Position numbers and translations under genes: made by a program. Shown one piece after another: positions 51,802 to 62,076 of a stretch of 64,000 nt of DNA (the stretch's first letter is position 1; each line of letters begins with the position of its first letter). Origin of the DNA: UBA7672 sp047601145 (GTDB lineage Bacteria; Pseudomonadota; Alphaproteobacteria; Caulobacterales; Hyphomonadaceae); the NCBI GenBank assembly GCA_047601145.1, contig JASGJW010000005.1:404549-468548 (forward strand), in the 5' to 3' direction. Under the pieces are notes generated by a model that did not search any database, was not told the origin of the DNA, and saw only the letters and a program-made list of their open reading frames with translations.

Positions 51802-52488
51802 CTATCCCGCCGACCGGATGCGGTAGCCCTCGCCCCGCAATGTCTCGATCAACGGCTTTTCGCCCGGCCCGTCAATCTTGCGGCGGAGACGGGAGATGTG
51901 GACGTCCACCACATTGGCCTGGGGCTCGAACTGATAGTCCCAGACGTGGTTGAGCAGCATGGTGCGCGTCACCGGCCGCCCGGCATTGCGCATCATGTAT
52001 TCGAGAATGGCAAATTCCCGCGGCAGGAGATCGATCTCGCGGGCGCCCCGGAAGGCCCGGCGCGCCTGCAGGTCGAGCCGCAGGTCTTCGGCTTTCAGTT
52101 CAGTCTGCTCGGCCGCGCGCGGATCGCGCCGGCGCACGATCGCCTCCAGCCGCGCCAGCAGCTCGGAGAAAGCGAACGGCTTCACGAGATAGTCGTCCGA
52201 CCCTGCCCTCAAGCCCTCGACCCGGTGGTCTGTCTGGCCCAGCGCGGACAGGATGATGGCCGGCGTGTGCTTGTCTTCGGCTCGCAGCGTCTTGAGAATG
52301 GTCAGCCCATCCATCTGCGGCAGCATGCGGTCGAGGATGATCGCGTCATGATCGCCCGACAGGGCATAACTCAGCCCGTCGGGCCCGGTGCGGCAGACGT
52401 CCACCGCATGCCCTTTTTCCTTGAGTCCCCGCTCAATGAAGTCCGCCGTGCGGGCCTCGTCCTCGATAACCAGGATTCGCATGGTCAT
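51802..52488 (-). CDS. OmpR-family response regulator
   Basis: A 228-residue DNA-binding response regulator. The phospho-Asp is in AIILDRMLPQMDG, the Lys in YLVKPFAF, and the C-terminal winged helix has VTRTMLLNHVWDYQFEPQANVV and VDVHISRLRRKID. It starts ATG 52488. Encoded next to a DegQ-type protease, which it may control. Its N-terminal closeness to CusR/TctD-type regulators is by motif only. Confidence 0.92.
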   Translation of the reverse strand: MTMRILVIEDEARTADFIERGLKEKGHAVDVCRTGPDGLSYALSGDHDAIILDRMLPQMDGLTILKTLRAEDKHTPAIILSALGQTDHRVEGLRAGSDDYLVKPFAFSELLARLEAIVRRRDPRAAEQTELKAEDLRLDLQARRAFRGAREIDLLPREFAILEYMMRNAGRPVTRTMLLNHVWDYQFEPQANVVDVHISRLRRKIDGPGEKPLIETLRGEGYRIRSAG

Positions 52489-52616
52489 GAGACTAGCACT
52501 CCCGAGCGTCGTCGGAAGGCCCGGCGAGGGTCGGCTGGGTAGGAACAGGCGCGGTCGTTCCGCTCACTTGGGGGACGGACGACGGAACGGCCGCGCCTGC
52601 ACTTCCTCAGGTGGCG

Positions 52617-54122
52617 TCAGCCGCCCGAGAAAGGAACTCCAACAAAGAACTTCGCATCTTCGCGCTGCAGTTGAAGAAGAACTGCATTGCGTTTCTGCTT
52701 CTTGGCTTCATCGACCGCCTTCTTCGCCGCATCCGGGCTCGAGGTTGTCGTCTGATTGACTTTCACCAGCTTGTCGCCAACCCGGATCCCGGCGTCGGCC
52801 GCCGGCGAGTTGACCTTCACCGAGGACACCACGACCCCCTCATCGCCATTGGCGAGGCCAAGGCCGAGTTCGGAGAGGGTCAGCGATCCAGGCGAATTGG
52901 CGCCGGGCGTGTTGCTGGCCAGCTTGGGCTCCTCCGGACTTGCATCCTTCAGCGGCGCGATATTCACGCGCACCGTCTGCTGGCGGCCATCGCGGAAGAT
53001 CTGCAGGTCCTTGTTCGTGCCCGCCTTGGTGTCGGCGACGGCGCGGGTCAGGTCCTGGACGTGGCCGATGTCACGATCGCCGAAGCGAAGGATGACATCG
53101 CCTTCCCTGAGGCCGGCCTTGGAGGCGGGGCTGTTGTCGTTGACCGACTGCACCATCGCGCCCTTGGCGGCGTCGAGATTGAGGCTAGCTGCGATATCCG
53201 GCGACACCGGCCCGATGCTCACGCCCAGCCAGCCGCGCTCGACCGTGCCGTGCGAGATGATCTGCTGGACAATGTTCTTCGCCATGTCGGAGGGGATCGA
53301 GAAGCCGATGCCGACATTGCCGCCTGACGGCGAGTAGATCGCCGAGTTGATGCCGATGACTTCGCCGTTCTGGTTGAACAGCGGGCCGCCGCTATTGCCC
53401 TGGTTGATCGCTGCGTCGACCTGAATGTAGTCGTCATACTGGCCCGAGCGAATGTCGCGGCCGCGCGCCGAGACGATGCCCGAGGTGACGGTGTTGCCGA
53501 GGCCGAAGGGCGAGCCGATGGCGAACACGTTGTCGCCCGGCCGCGCCGCATTCGAATCGCCCCAGGAGAGGGAGCGCGGCAGGTTGGAGCCCGAAACCTT
53601 CACAACGGCGAGGTCGGTCTTCGGATCCGTGCCGACCAGAGTGGCCGTCAGTTCACGGCCATCGTTCAGCACGACCGTCATCTTCTTGGCGTCATCGACC
53701 ACATGGTTGTTGGTGACGATATAACCGCCGTCGATGAAGAAGCCCGAACCCGAGCCGAGACGGTCAGGAAGTTCGCCCTGTTGCCGCTGGCCCTGTTGGC
53801 CGGAGAAATAGTCCTCGAACGGCGTGCCGGCGAACGGATTGCCGCCCGGGCCAGACATGTTCTGCGCCTTGTTCTCCGAGCGCACCTCGATCTGCACAAC
53901 CGACGGGGAAACGCCCTGAACGAGATCGGCAAGGTTCGGCATCGAACCCCAGCGCGCCTGCTGGCCGGCGACCGCGCCGCCGAGTTGGGCCGCCGCCGGA
54001 GCTGCAACCGAAGCGCCGTTGTGGCTGAAGAGCGCCATGGCGGGCGAGGCCAGCGCAAGCGCGCCGAGGCTAACGCCTGCGATCAGACCACCCGTCGCGC
54101 CAATGATAGTTCCACGATTTAT
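52617..54122 (-). CDS. HtrA/DegQ-family periplasmic serine protease, unclear start
   Basis: A trypsin-type periplasmic protease of the Do/DegQ family (DegP-like), about 500 residues. Catalytic His in VTNNHVVDD, Asp in DPKTDLAVVKV, Ser in NQGNSGGPLF; two PDZ domains follow (FSIPSDMAKNIVQQI and GVVVSSVKVNSPAADAGIRVGDK). The N-terminus TKINRGTIIGATGGL leads into a signal-like hydrophobic stretch ending SPAMA. There is no ATG, GTG or TTG near that point. GGAG stands 6 bases before an in-frame ATA at 54122, the candidate start or a sequence error for ATG. A two-component pair lies next downstream. Confidence 0.8.
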   Translation of the reverse strand: MNRGTIIGATGGLIAGVSLGALALASPAMALFSHNGASVAAPAAAQLGGAVAGQQARWGSMPNLADLVQGVSPSVVQIEVRSENKAQNMSGPGGNPFAGTPFEDYFSGQQGQRQQGELPDRLGSGSGFFIDGGYIVTNNHVVDDAKKMTVVLNDGRELTATLVGTDPKTDLAVVKVSGSNLPRSLSWGDSNAARPGDNVFAIGSPFGLGNTVTSGIVSARGRDIRSGQYDDYIQVDAAINQGNSGGPLFNQNGEVIGINSAIYSPSGGNVGIGFSIPSDMAKNIVQQIISHGTVERGWLGVSIGPVSPDIAASLNLDAAKGAMVQSVNDNSPASKAGLREGDVILRFGDRDIGHVQDLTRAVADTKAGTNKDLQIFRDGRQQTVRVNIAPLKDASPEEPKLASNTPGANSPGSLTLSELGLGLANGDEGVVVSSVKVNSPAADAGIRVGDKLVKVNQTTTSSPDAAKKAVDEAKKQKRNAVLLQLQREDAKFFVGVPFSGG

Positions 54123-54384
54123 CTTGGTCTCCGTGTCCGCACCAGTAGGGGAGATATTGGCCCGGACCTCTGTTGTGAAAGGGATGCGCCGCGAACATGA
54201 AACGGGCCTGTCCCGAACATTAACTCGGCGCGACAAGAAGCTGATTTCGCCTTGTGAATCTGGGCTTTTTCGTGCGCTTTTGGGGACGCCGTCGCGGCGG
54301 CGCAGCGCGTTAGTCACGCAAGCCTTTGACTCCGTTCGGGAGTTGCGCGGCAACCCGGCGCCAGTCTCACAACCTCAAGCAGCG

Positions 54385-56355
54385 TCAGCTCTTGAAGCCG
54401 ATCTTGGTGTGCGTGCCGTCGCAGAATGGCTTGTTGGCCGACCCGCCGCAGCGGCACAGGTAAGCGCTCTTGATCCGGGCCACGACCTTGCCCGTACCCG
54501 CCGTGATTTCGAGATTGCCGCGCACGCGCAAAGGCCCATCGAGTTGGGGATCGATTGCCAGCGGCCCGTCGCGGACCTCCAGCATGTCGGTCTTCGCATT
54601 GGCCGGCGCAGGCTCGCCCGACGCATTGAAACCGATGTCGTGGTGCGAGCCGTCGCAGAACGGCTTGTTCTTCGAAGCCCCGCACCGGCAGAGCGTCATG
54701 CGGAAGCCCTGCCGCTGGCCGTCCAGCACGATGTCGCCCTTCACCGCATAGGGCCCGCCCTCGCGGATCGCCGCCAGGTTCACCGGCGGCGCTGTTTCCT
54801 CCGGACGCCCGTCATTGCGCTGATAGCGGATCGCGCCGGAGGGGCAGACTTCGGCGATCGCCACGAGCTTCTCGGCATCCATCGTGTTGGGGTGGATCCA
54901 GGGTCCCTGCACGTTCGCCAGAAACACGGTCGGCGCGCCTGTCACACACTGGCGGGAATGGATGCAGCGCTTGCCCTCGTAGATGATCGTGACCTTTTCG
55001 CCCACAACCGTCTCAATGCCATTCTCCTTCGTCGTGATCTCCTTGCCCTTCACGGGCTCAGGCGCAGCCGGCTTGGGCGCGGGTTCAGCATGTGGCTCGA
55101 CATGAAGCTTCGCTCCGCGTTCCGCCTGCCCTGCAAGCGCTCGCAGAACACGGGCAGCCGCCGCCGGACGCTCGGCGCCTGATTGTTCCTTCAGCCGTTC
55201 TGCCGCTGTCGCGAATGCGCTCAGCCGCTCGGAAAACAATAGCCAGGCCGGCGTACCGGGCGGCAGGGGCGCTGCATCGCGCAGCGTGGCGAAGCTCATG
55301 CCCGCATTGCAGTGCGGGTTTGACGGGCCCGCCGGAAGACGCGCGGCGTGTTCGCCCAGCGCCGTTGCAGCGCGCATCAGGCCGATCCCGAGATCGACCG
55401 CCAGCGACTTCTCCGGCCCGTTGGGCACGGTGTAGGCGTAGCCCAGGAAACGCAGCATCTGCCCGTAGATGGCATTGGCGAGATCGACGGTCGCTACGGC
55501 ATCGGCGTCCTCGAGCCACACGCGGCCTTCCGGCTTGGGCGGACGGCGCAGTACGGGGTTGGTGGCGGCGGGATGCGCCGGTTCGAAATGCGGATTGGCT
55601 GCCTTGAGACGTTTCAGCTCTTCGCGGATCGCCGCGAACTTCGAGAAATGCGAGTGCTCGTTATGTCCCGGGGCGCCCTCGCCTTGCACGACGATGGCGT
55701 CGAAGGCCTGCAGCGCTGTCTTGAGGCAGATAACGGGCTTCGCCCCGCCAAGCTCGATCTCGTTCGGCGAAAGCTGCAGCTTCCTGTCGCCAATGAACGC
55801 CCCGTCCTCGCCCAGGCGATCGGAGAAGGCCTTCAGCTGCTTCGAGATTGTTTCGTAGAACTCACCAACCGTATCATAATCCATTGGCATGGGCGTCAGG
55901 CGCGTGGATTTTGAGCCCCTGAGGAAGGTGCGCTCGATCGTGTACCCCTCGCCGTCCGGCTCGTCCGAGCCGATCGGGCGTTCGAGATGGATGAAGTGCT
56001 GCAGCGTCTGCGCGTTGAACGGCGCCAGCTTCACCACGATGCCCGCCGGCAGGTAGCCGATATCGAGCGGGAAGTTCATGCGCCCGAAACGCGGCGAGCC
56101 GCCCAGCGCCGAGGTGATGTTCCAGACCGCCGAAAGATGCCCCATTTCCTCGATGGCGACGTCGATGATCGCCTGGCGCCAGCGCTTGACCGCCTCGGCC
56201 TCCACGGCGCTCAGGCCTTCCTTCTCGCCATCTTTCAGGCTGAAGGCGCCATAGAGGTAGGTGCACATCAGATTGTGCTCGAGCTCGGCCGCCTCATAGA
56301 GCGAGAAGATCAGCTGCTCGCGGCTTACAACGCCCTCGGCAATCCCGTCGGCCAT
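54385..56355 (-). CDS. Ferritin-like / ferredoxin / double CDGSH iron-sulfur fusion protein
   Basis: A 656-residue cytosolic protein with four modules. An N-terminal ferritin-like (VioB/iminophenyl-pyruvate dimer synthase-type) domain: LYEAAELEHNLMCTYLYGAF, IEEMGHLSAVWNI. A middle linker and a second helical region. A Fer4-like mono-cluster domain (CIHSRQCVTG ... CPSGAIRY). Two C-terminal CDGSH zinc-finger-type 2Fe-2S domains (CRCGASKNKPFCDGSH and CRCGGSANKPFCDGTH). Together they suggest an oxidative or iron-handling electron-transfer enzyme. It follows a frameshifted LysR gene on the same strand by 142 bases. Confidence 0.85.
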   Translation of the reverse strand: MADGIAEGVVSREQLIFSLYEAAELEHNLMCTYLYGAFSLKDGEKEGLSAVEAEAVKRWRQAIIDVAIEEMGHLSAVWNITSALGGSPRFGRMNFPLDIGYLPAGIVVKLAPFNAQTLQHFIHLERPIGSDEPDGEGYTIERTFLRGSKSTRLTPMPMDYDTVGEFYETISKQLKAFSDRLGEDGAFIGDRKLQLSPNEIELGGAKPVICLKTALQAFDAIVVQGEGAPGHNEHSHFSKFAAIREELKRLKAANPHFEPAHPAATNPVLRRPPKPEGRVWLEDADAVATVDLANAIYGQMLRFLGYAYTVPNGPEKSLAVDLGIGLMRAATALGEHAARLPAGPSNPHCNAGMSFATLRDAAPLPPGTPAWLLFSERLSAFATAAERLKEQSGAERPAAAARVLRALAGQAERGAKLHVEPHAEPAPKPAAPEPVKGKEITTKENGIETVVGEKVTIIYEGKRCIHSRQCVTGAPTVFLANVQGPWIHPNTMDAEKLVAIAEVCPSGAIRYQRNDGRPEETAPPVNLAAIREGGPYAVKGDIVLDGQRQGFRMTLCRCGASKNKPFCDGSHHDIGFNASGEPAPANAKTDMLEVRDGPLAIDPQLDGPLRVRGNLEITAGTGKVVARIKSAYLCRCGGSANKPFCDGTHTKIGFKS

Positions 56356-56497
56356 CTCACCCTCTTATGGTTTTGAGGGATTTTACGCTGGGGCGATCGC
56401 GGACGCCACTTATACCTAGGGGTGGTCGCCGCTTACCCGTATGGGTATTGAATTGGCGCAGGCGACTTGCCCATTGCGCGGGCGGACTGCCCGGGGA

Positions 56498-57494
56498 CTA
56501 GGCCACTTTCTCTTCCGGCCAGCCGCCGGCGGGCGGGGCATCGAACAGGCTCGGCGGCACGAACTCCTCGCGGAACCATGGATTGGTCCGGCGATCGAAG
56601 ATATGACGCAACCAGGTCACCACCGTGCGGATGCGCGGAACGCGCCGGGCGCTCTCGTGGAAGCTCAGCCAGACCTTCACCGACGCCAGCGGCGGGATCG
56701 GCAGGGCGACCAGGCGCTCGTCCAGCCGCGCCGCATAACTCGGCATAACAGCTATTCCCGCGCCTGAGGCCGTCGCCTGCAGCAGCGAAGCGCTGCAATC
56801 CGTTAGAATTGTTGGCTCTACCAGCCCGGCGATCTGGGCGGTCTTGTCCTTCCACCCCGGATTCTCGGTGTAGTGCGCGTGATTGAGCACCCGGTGATTG
56901 CCGACATCGAGCAATCCCGCCGGCGATCCATAGGTCGACATGTAGCCCCGGCTCGAGAATGCACAGTAATGCAGCGTCGCCACGGGGAAGGAGATGACCT
57001 CCGCCTGCTTGGGCTGGTCGAAGCCGACGACCACGTCGGCATACCCCTGCCCCTGACGCGGCAGGTTGCGGTCCGACAGTATAGACAGCCGAAGTCCACG
57101 GGTTCTCACCAAGAAAAGATCCGATGTTCGGCGCGATGCAGTAAGCAAGCACCCCGTCATTCGACCAGAGCTTCACTTCGCCCTCGGCCTTCGTCTCAAG
57201 TCCCTTGAGCGTGTTCTCCAGCGAGAGACTTGCGCGCATCATCGTGGTGACATGGTCCAGCGCTTCCGCGCCCGCTTCTGTCAGCTGGATACCTGTCGGC
57301 GATCTTTCGAGCAGACGCGCGCCAAGTCTCAATTCGAGCTGTCCTAGGCGCTTGGAAATCGCGGATTGCGTGACGCCCAGCTGCTCGGCCGCCGCGTTCA
57401 TCGAGCCCGCCGTCGCCACCGCATAGAAGGTGCGCAGGTCGGACCAGTCGACCAGCTCACGAGCTATGCGCTCGGTCCCTTCCTTGGTCGTCAT
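56498..57494 (-). pseudogene. LysR-family transcriptional regulator, frameshifted
   Basis: An about 330-residue LysR regulator in two frames. The N-terminal part has the winged helix (AAAEQLGVTQSAISKRLGQLE, LLERSPTGIQLTEAG), and the substrate-binding domain continues in another frame from RGLRLSILSDRNLPRQG to the end (VALPIPPLASVKVWLSFHES). The frame changes in the C-run of GAGAACCC around 57100. Start ATG 57494 (TTKEGTER). It could control the downstream fusion gene. A nearby sequence error is possible, because all later genes are broken. Confidence 0.75.
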
Positions 57495-57529
57495 ACCCGG
57501 TGTGCCCAATTGGCTGAAGCGCCACCCTC

Positions 57530-57670
57530 CAGTTTGTGGTGAATGGTTAGCAAGAGATTAAAAGAACGGCGGGTCGGTGATGTTGGCGGAACTGGTGGAT
57601 GCGCGCAGCGCGGTCCGATCGCTTGTCCGCCGACGGTGTGGATGAAGCTAAAGACTACGTGCGAATTCAC
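57530..57670. other. Boundary with foreign, frame-broken segment
   Basis: Between the LysR start and the first fragment of nitrilase the sequence changes from GC-rich alphaproteobacterial to lower-GC DNA. No gene, direct repeat or att-like site is visible. It marks the likely join. Confidence 0.45.
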
Positions 57671-58881
57671 CGATTAGCCAGCGTGGCAAGCGCTTGAGCG
57701 CTCTGGCCCTCAAGCGTTTCCGCCATTCCTCGAGCATCTGCAGCACTCGTCGGCGGGCCCGTAAGAGAGTACTCCGGTAGTACAATCAGTCGTCCCGCCT
57801 TTGGCTTCCAAGCGGATCGTCGGAGCAAATGCCGGATTTTGTTATAGGCAGCCGTTCGATCCCCAGCACTGGTGAAATTGCACCACCTGCGCACTTACGG
57901 GATGTCGAGACTTTGACGCTTTCGGATCGGTCGGCGAGCGATAGAACGTGAGTGGGGTGTAGATTTCGGGGCGACGCTCTTCGAAGCTGTCCTTGATCGG
58001 ATTATCGAACTCCGTTGGATCGATCGTTGCATAGATAATCTGATTCGGAGCAGTAGCAGACACATCGGGCGTAGTGCCCGGAGCCTGAGCGAGTTTCTTG
58101 CCGGTCGGCGACCAGATCGCGGCATCTGCTGCAGTAAACGGTAAGGCCCGTCGTCGGATTCGTCTCGCTGTTATTGCGGTCGGTCGCGATCAGTGCGACG
58201 CCGTTCCAAGAGTTAATTCCTTGAACAGAAGAAATCGTCGAGTGGTTGCCGGCGGAGCCGGGCTTGCCAGGGAGTGCCTTGTCGGAACTCGACATAAAAC
58301 AAATGATCTGGCTCGTGCCCTTTACCGCCGCCGTCCGCCCGACTTCCCAATAGGTGTCGTCGTAACAAATCTCCATCGCGAGCTTGCCATATTTCGTCTC
58401 GAACACAGGGTAGCCGAGATTGCCGATCGTGAACCATAGTTGATCGTCGGAATTCAGGCCCACTTTGCGATACTTGCCGATATAGCCGTCGGGCCCAATC
58501 AGGGCGCCCGTGTTGTAAGCCAGGCCGGTGGACCGGTCGATTTCAGCGATGCCTACTGTCACGTAGCAATCAAACCGCTTCGTCAGCTTGGCGATTGCGT
58601 CCGTCGTCTGTCCCGGTACCGTGTCGAGGTAGGGATCGAACTGGCGTCGATCTTTGTAGATGTATCCGGACGTAGATGTTTCCGGCAGGACGATGATTTG
58701 TGCCTGCCTTCGCGGCTTCTTCCACGATCGCGCAGAGCGGTGGGATATTCTGTTGGAACTCAAATAGTTGGGGATTAAACTCGGCGGCTGCGACTTTGAA
58801 TGGAGCGACGTCCGCTCCGCGGACGTCGTCGCTGGATAGCATCACGTGTGTCAACAACAGACATATCAGGGTGCGCATCAT
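57667..58881 (-). pseudogene. Secreted tandem nitrilase-type hydrolase, frame-broken and 3'-truncated
   Basis: The minus strand shows a signal peptide (starting MMRTLICLLLTHVMLSS), a first carbon-nitrogen hydrolase domain with Glu in IVLPETSTSG, Lys in KYRKVGLN and Cys in MEICYDDTYW, then a second domain start (RLIVLPEYSLTGPP) that ends at 57667. At least three frame changes separate these parts (58570-58881, 58002-58763, 57842-58063, 57667-57894). A double nitrilase with a signal peptide fits planctomycete proteins as I recall them. It cannot be translated in one frame. Confidence 0.7.
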
Positions 58882-59059
58882 GCTCAGTTAATTCCTGAAG
58901 GTTATTCTTAAGAACTCATCGGGAACGTTGTCATGGAAATATCGCCGTCATTGGCTGTTGCCTGCGGCCATTGGAGAGTGGCGCTTAGCTAAGTAAGGCA
59001 CCCAATCACTTGAATCAACTCTATCGACGGCAAGTGGCTCCAGTGAGTACATAAGGCCT

Positions 59060-62000
59060 TCACCGACGATCTGCTCGACGCAGGAAAGATCTCAAGCGAC
59101 CAAAACTCCGTGCCGTAAGCAGGGTGACGACGAGCGCCATGCAGTCAGGCTCAGGGACCGCAGCCGTAGTCGAAGCGGTTGTCGGAGCACTTCCAAATTG
59201 TCTCTGCCAAATAAGAAAATCTCCTCCGTCGATGTCCGACCATCGGCATTGGCATCGCCTTGAGCAGCCGCGTCGTGGGCGAGTTCCCGTAATTCGCTTT
59301 CCAAGCCGCAAGGTCGTCAGCATCAACGTCGGCATCCAGATTGAAGTCTGCTTCACTAGAAGCAACGACCTTCAACGTCCCGTCCTCGTAGAGCCGAGAG
59401 GTATCCCAGAACAACCCGTTCAACGTGGGCAATTGTACCTGCGCGAAAGCACCTGAAAGGGAACTCCAATCGAAAAGATTGAACGATTGTCCCGCCGACG
59501 GAGTGAAGTTATCGACTAGTGATACGTTCAGCGTGCCGCCCAAGCTTAAGCTGCCGGTCGCCATGATTTGATCGAACGAATTTCCTGCAACAACTCCTGC
59601 AAGTTCAAGATTGATTTGAGAGTGCTGCCGAGCGAGAGGTTTTCGAACGAAATCGCAGCGGGGCTATTGCCGGGACTATAGTTCCCGTCGAAACGAACGT
59701 TTCCTGAAAAACTGCCCGCACCGCTGACTGGGCCAGCGAACGCCAGCACCTCTGCACCGCCGCCGCCTGATACCTGTCCTTGGTTGACGAATTTGCCTTG
59801 CACGATGCCATGCCCGCTTAGAGTTCGCGCGGTCGGCAAGTCGATCCCATTCAGGCTGGCCAGCGTCCCGCCTGTCAGCGTTGTCGAACTGCCTAGCTTG
59901 GCCAGTGATGCGGACAGCAGATTGACTTGATTAGCGCCGATGGCGGTAGTGCTCAGATAGTTGCTGAAAGCGTCCGCTGCGGCAGCGTCCCCCAAGGTCA
60001 ACGTCCCTCCCAAGGCCGTGAATGAGCTTCCATCAGCGGTTGAAAGCTTCGCAGTGATCGTACCACTTCCAGAAACGGCTCCTACAGCCGAAAACCCTGC
60101 AGGCGAGACTACATTCCCGCCCGCAATCGTCATGGAACCGACGCTCATTGGCTGCACAGACTCATTTACAAATGTATTTTCCCCTAGAGCGAGTGGTCCA
60201 GACAGAGCTGTCGCGCCGCGACAACTGCGTCTCCCTCTAGCATCACTGCACCCGATGTTTCGCTGTTTAAATTACCTACTAAATGCCCCTTGAGTCAGTA
60301 GTGTCCCTGCATTCACCTGAATCGGCGCCACAGCTCCCTGGTTTAATCCGAGCGAGCCAGCATTGACACTGATCGATGTTGCCGTCAGAAGCGAGTTCAC
60401 GACCGCCGTGCCAGCGGTCGTCTTGTTTACATGCCCTCGCTAACCATCGTTCGCACAGCCAGTGTTCCAGACTGGAGTGCGAGCGTGGTCGGAAGCAGGA
60501 CACATTCCCGAGCCGCCGCTAATCGCACCCCCTTGTAATGTGACGCTACTCGCTTGCTGGACGCGTCCGCCGAGGTTCAACGTGCCTCCGGCGGCGGTAA
60601 TCGCTCCAGTCGCTGCTAGCGTGTTGTGCGTACCCAGTGTAAGCGTTCCGCTCTCGACCCGAGTCCCCCCGGTGTAGGTTTGCTGCTTGTTAAAGACCTG
60701 TTCGCTCGCCCCTTGCTTAACGATTCCGCCACCGCTGCCTTGATTCGAAATCACGCCGTCGAACGTGTAAACCGCATTGGCATCGGTTCCGTTGATCGTG
60801 AGTGCTGCCGTCGAGCCGCTGTTACGTATTTTCACGAGCCGCTGATCCCCGCTTCGTTGTCCAAGCCTCCAACGGCCGCGGTCGCGTTGTCCACTACCAG
60901 CGAACTGCCGGAGGTGAAAAAGTGCAAATTGTTCGTTACTTTGAGCGATCCACTATCCGTCACTGTCACGGTCCCCATGCCGCCCGCTTGTGAGACGCGC
61001 ATACCCTCCCATGCCCAAAAAGTCCGTCGTCCATTTAGAGTTGGCATGTTGAACTACCATAGTAGCCGACCGCGCGAGCCATCACCCCTACCGCTGAGGC
61101 CGAATTAGTCACCGTCGACCCGTTCGCGAATAATCATCGTAGGCTTGTCGTCAAGTTATCAATTTTCCCGAACCCAACGGCTAGAACGCCTTCACCGTCG
61201 TAAATCGACGCTTCGTGCGACAGCGTGAGCGTTGCGGATGCTGTCCCGCCAATGCCCACCAGTACTTGGCTAAACGTGTGCAGTTCCGTGTCTTTTCCGT
61301 CAATCAGGAGGTTCGCAGCCCGCGCCGCCATCTTCAACGACGAAGCTGCCGGACGGATTACCATGCACAACTGCGTCATGACTGATATTTGTCGTGCCTC
61401 CTACCTGCCAGTATGCTGCGTAGAGATCACTGGTCGTGCTCAGGAGTGCAAAATCGCCTTCATCGAGGTAGGTAACTCCGCCCTCCAATCTCAGGTGATT
61501 GAAACTGTTGGCGCGCCCGCCAGTCGTAGCGTTCCGTTGCCCTGCTCTGAATTCCGTGAGAGCCGCCTCCTACTGCGGTCACTGATCCGGTTACTTCCAG
61601 GTTGCTATTCGAGAGCGACCATACATCCGGCCCCGAGCGCGACGTTGCTCCTGATCCGATGGTTTGCTGATCCAGTGCTAGTGAGATTGGTGTTGCTTAT
61701 CGTTAGCGTTTGATTATTGATGTCGTACGCGCCGGATCCGGAGAACGTGACGTCCTGGAACCGTCCGGCTGATTCCAAGGTCGATTGTTTTCACGGACGG
61801 CGTCTGAGGGAAGATCACCGAGTCGTCACTATCAGGAAGCGACGCCGGGCTCCAATTACCCGCCAAACCCCAAATACCGCCACTCGTTCCCGTCCACGTT
61901 TTCGGGTCGTTGATAGCCCAGACGGGCCTTACGGTTGTTAGTGTCAGAGACGTGAGAAGCAGGACCAGCAGAATTCCATGTAGGCTGCCCACGTGCGATC

Positions 62001-62076
62001 TGTTAGCAAAGCGATTTGGGAGATTCATTAAGGGCCAATCGGGTAGGAAAGAAGACGGTTCGCGTAGAGGATTCAT
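59060..62076 (-). pseudogene. PEP-CTERM/autotransporter-repeat protein with dockerin-like motifs, frame-broken
   Basis: The minus strand from 62076 carries a signal peptide (HGILLVLLLTSLTLTTV), then GGIWGLAGNWSPASLPDSDDSVIFP, several segments of Gly/Ser/Thr-rich beta-repeat (for example GSGTITAKLSTADGSSFTALG), GNYSPGNSPAAISFENLSLG, dockerin-like FNLDADVDADDLAAWKANYG and DIDGGDFLIWQRQFGS, and a closing VPEP motif with a hydrophobic segment and Arg-rich end (59060-59365). This is the layout of planctomycete secreted PEP-CTERM proteins. At least seven frame changes occur. Confidence 0.7.

Noticed and set aside
57655..57675. GAATTC near the boundary as a cloning join
   Set aside because: The same hexamer occurs at several other places in the window, so its presence here carries no weight.
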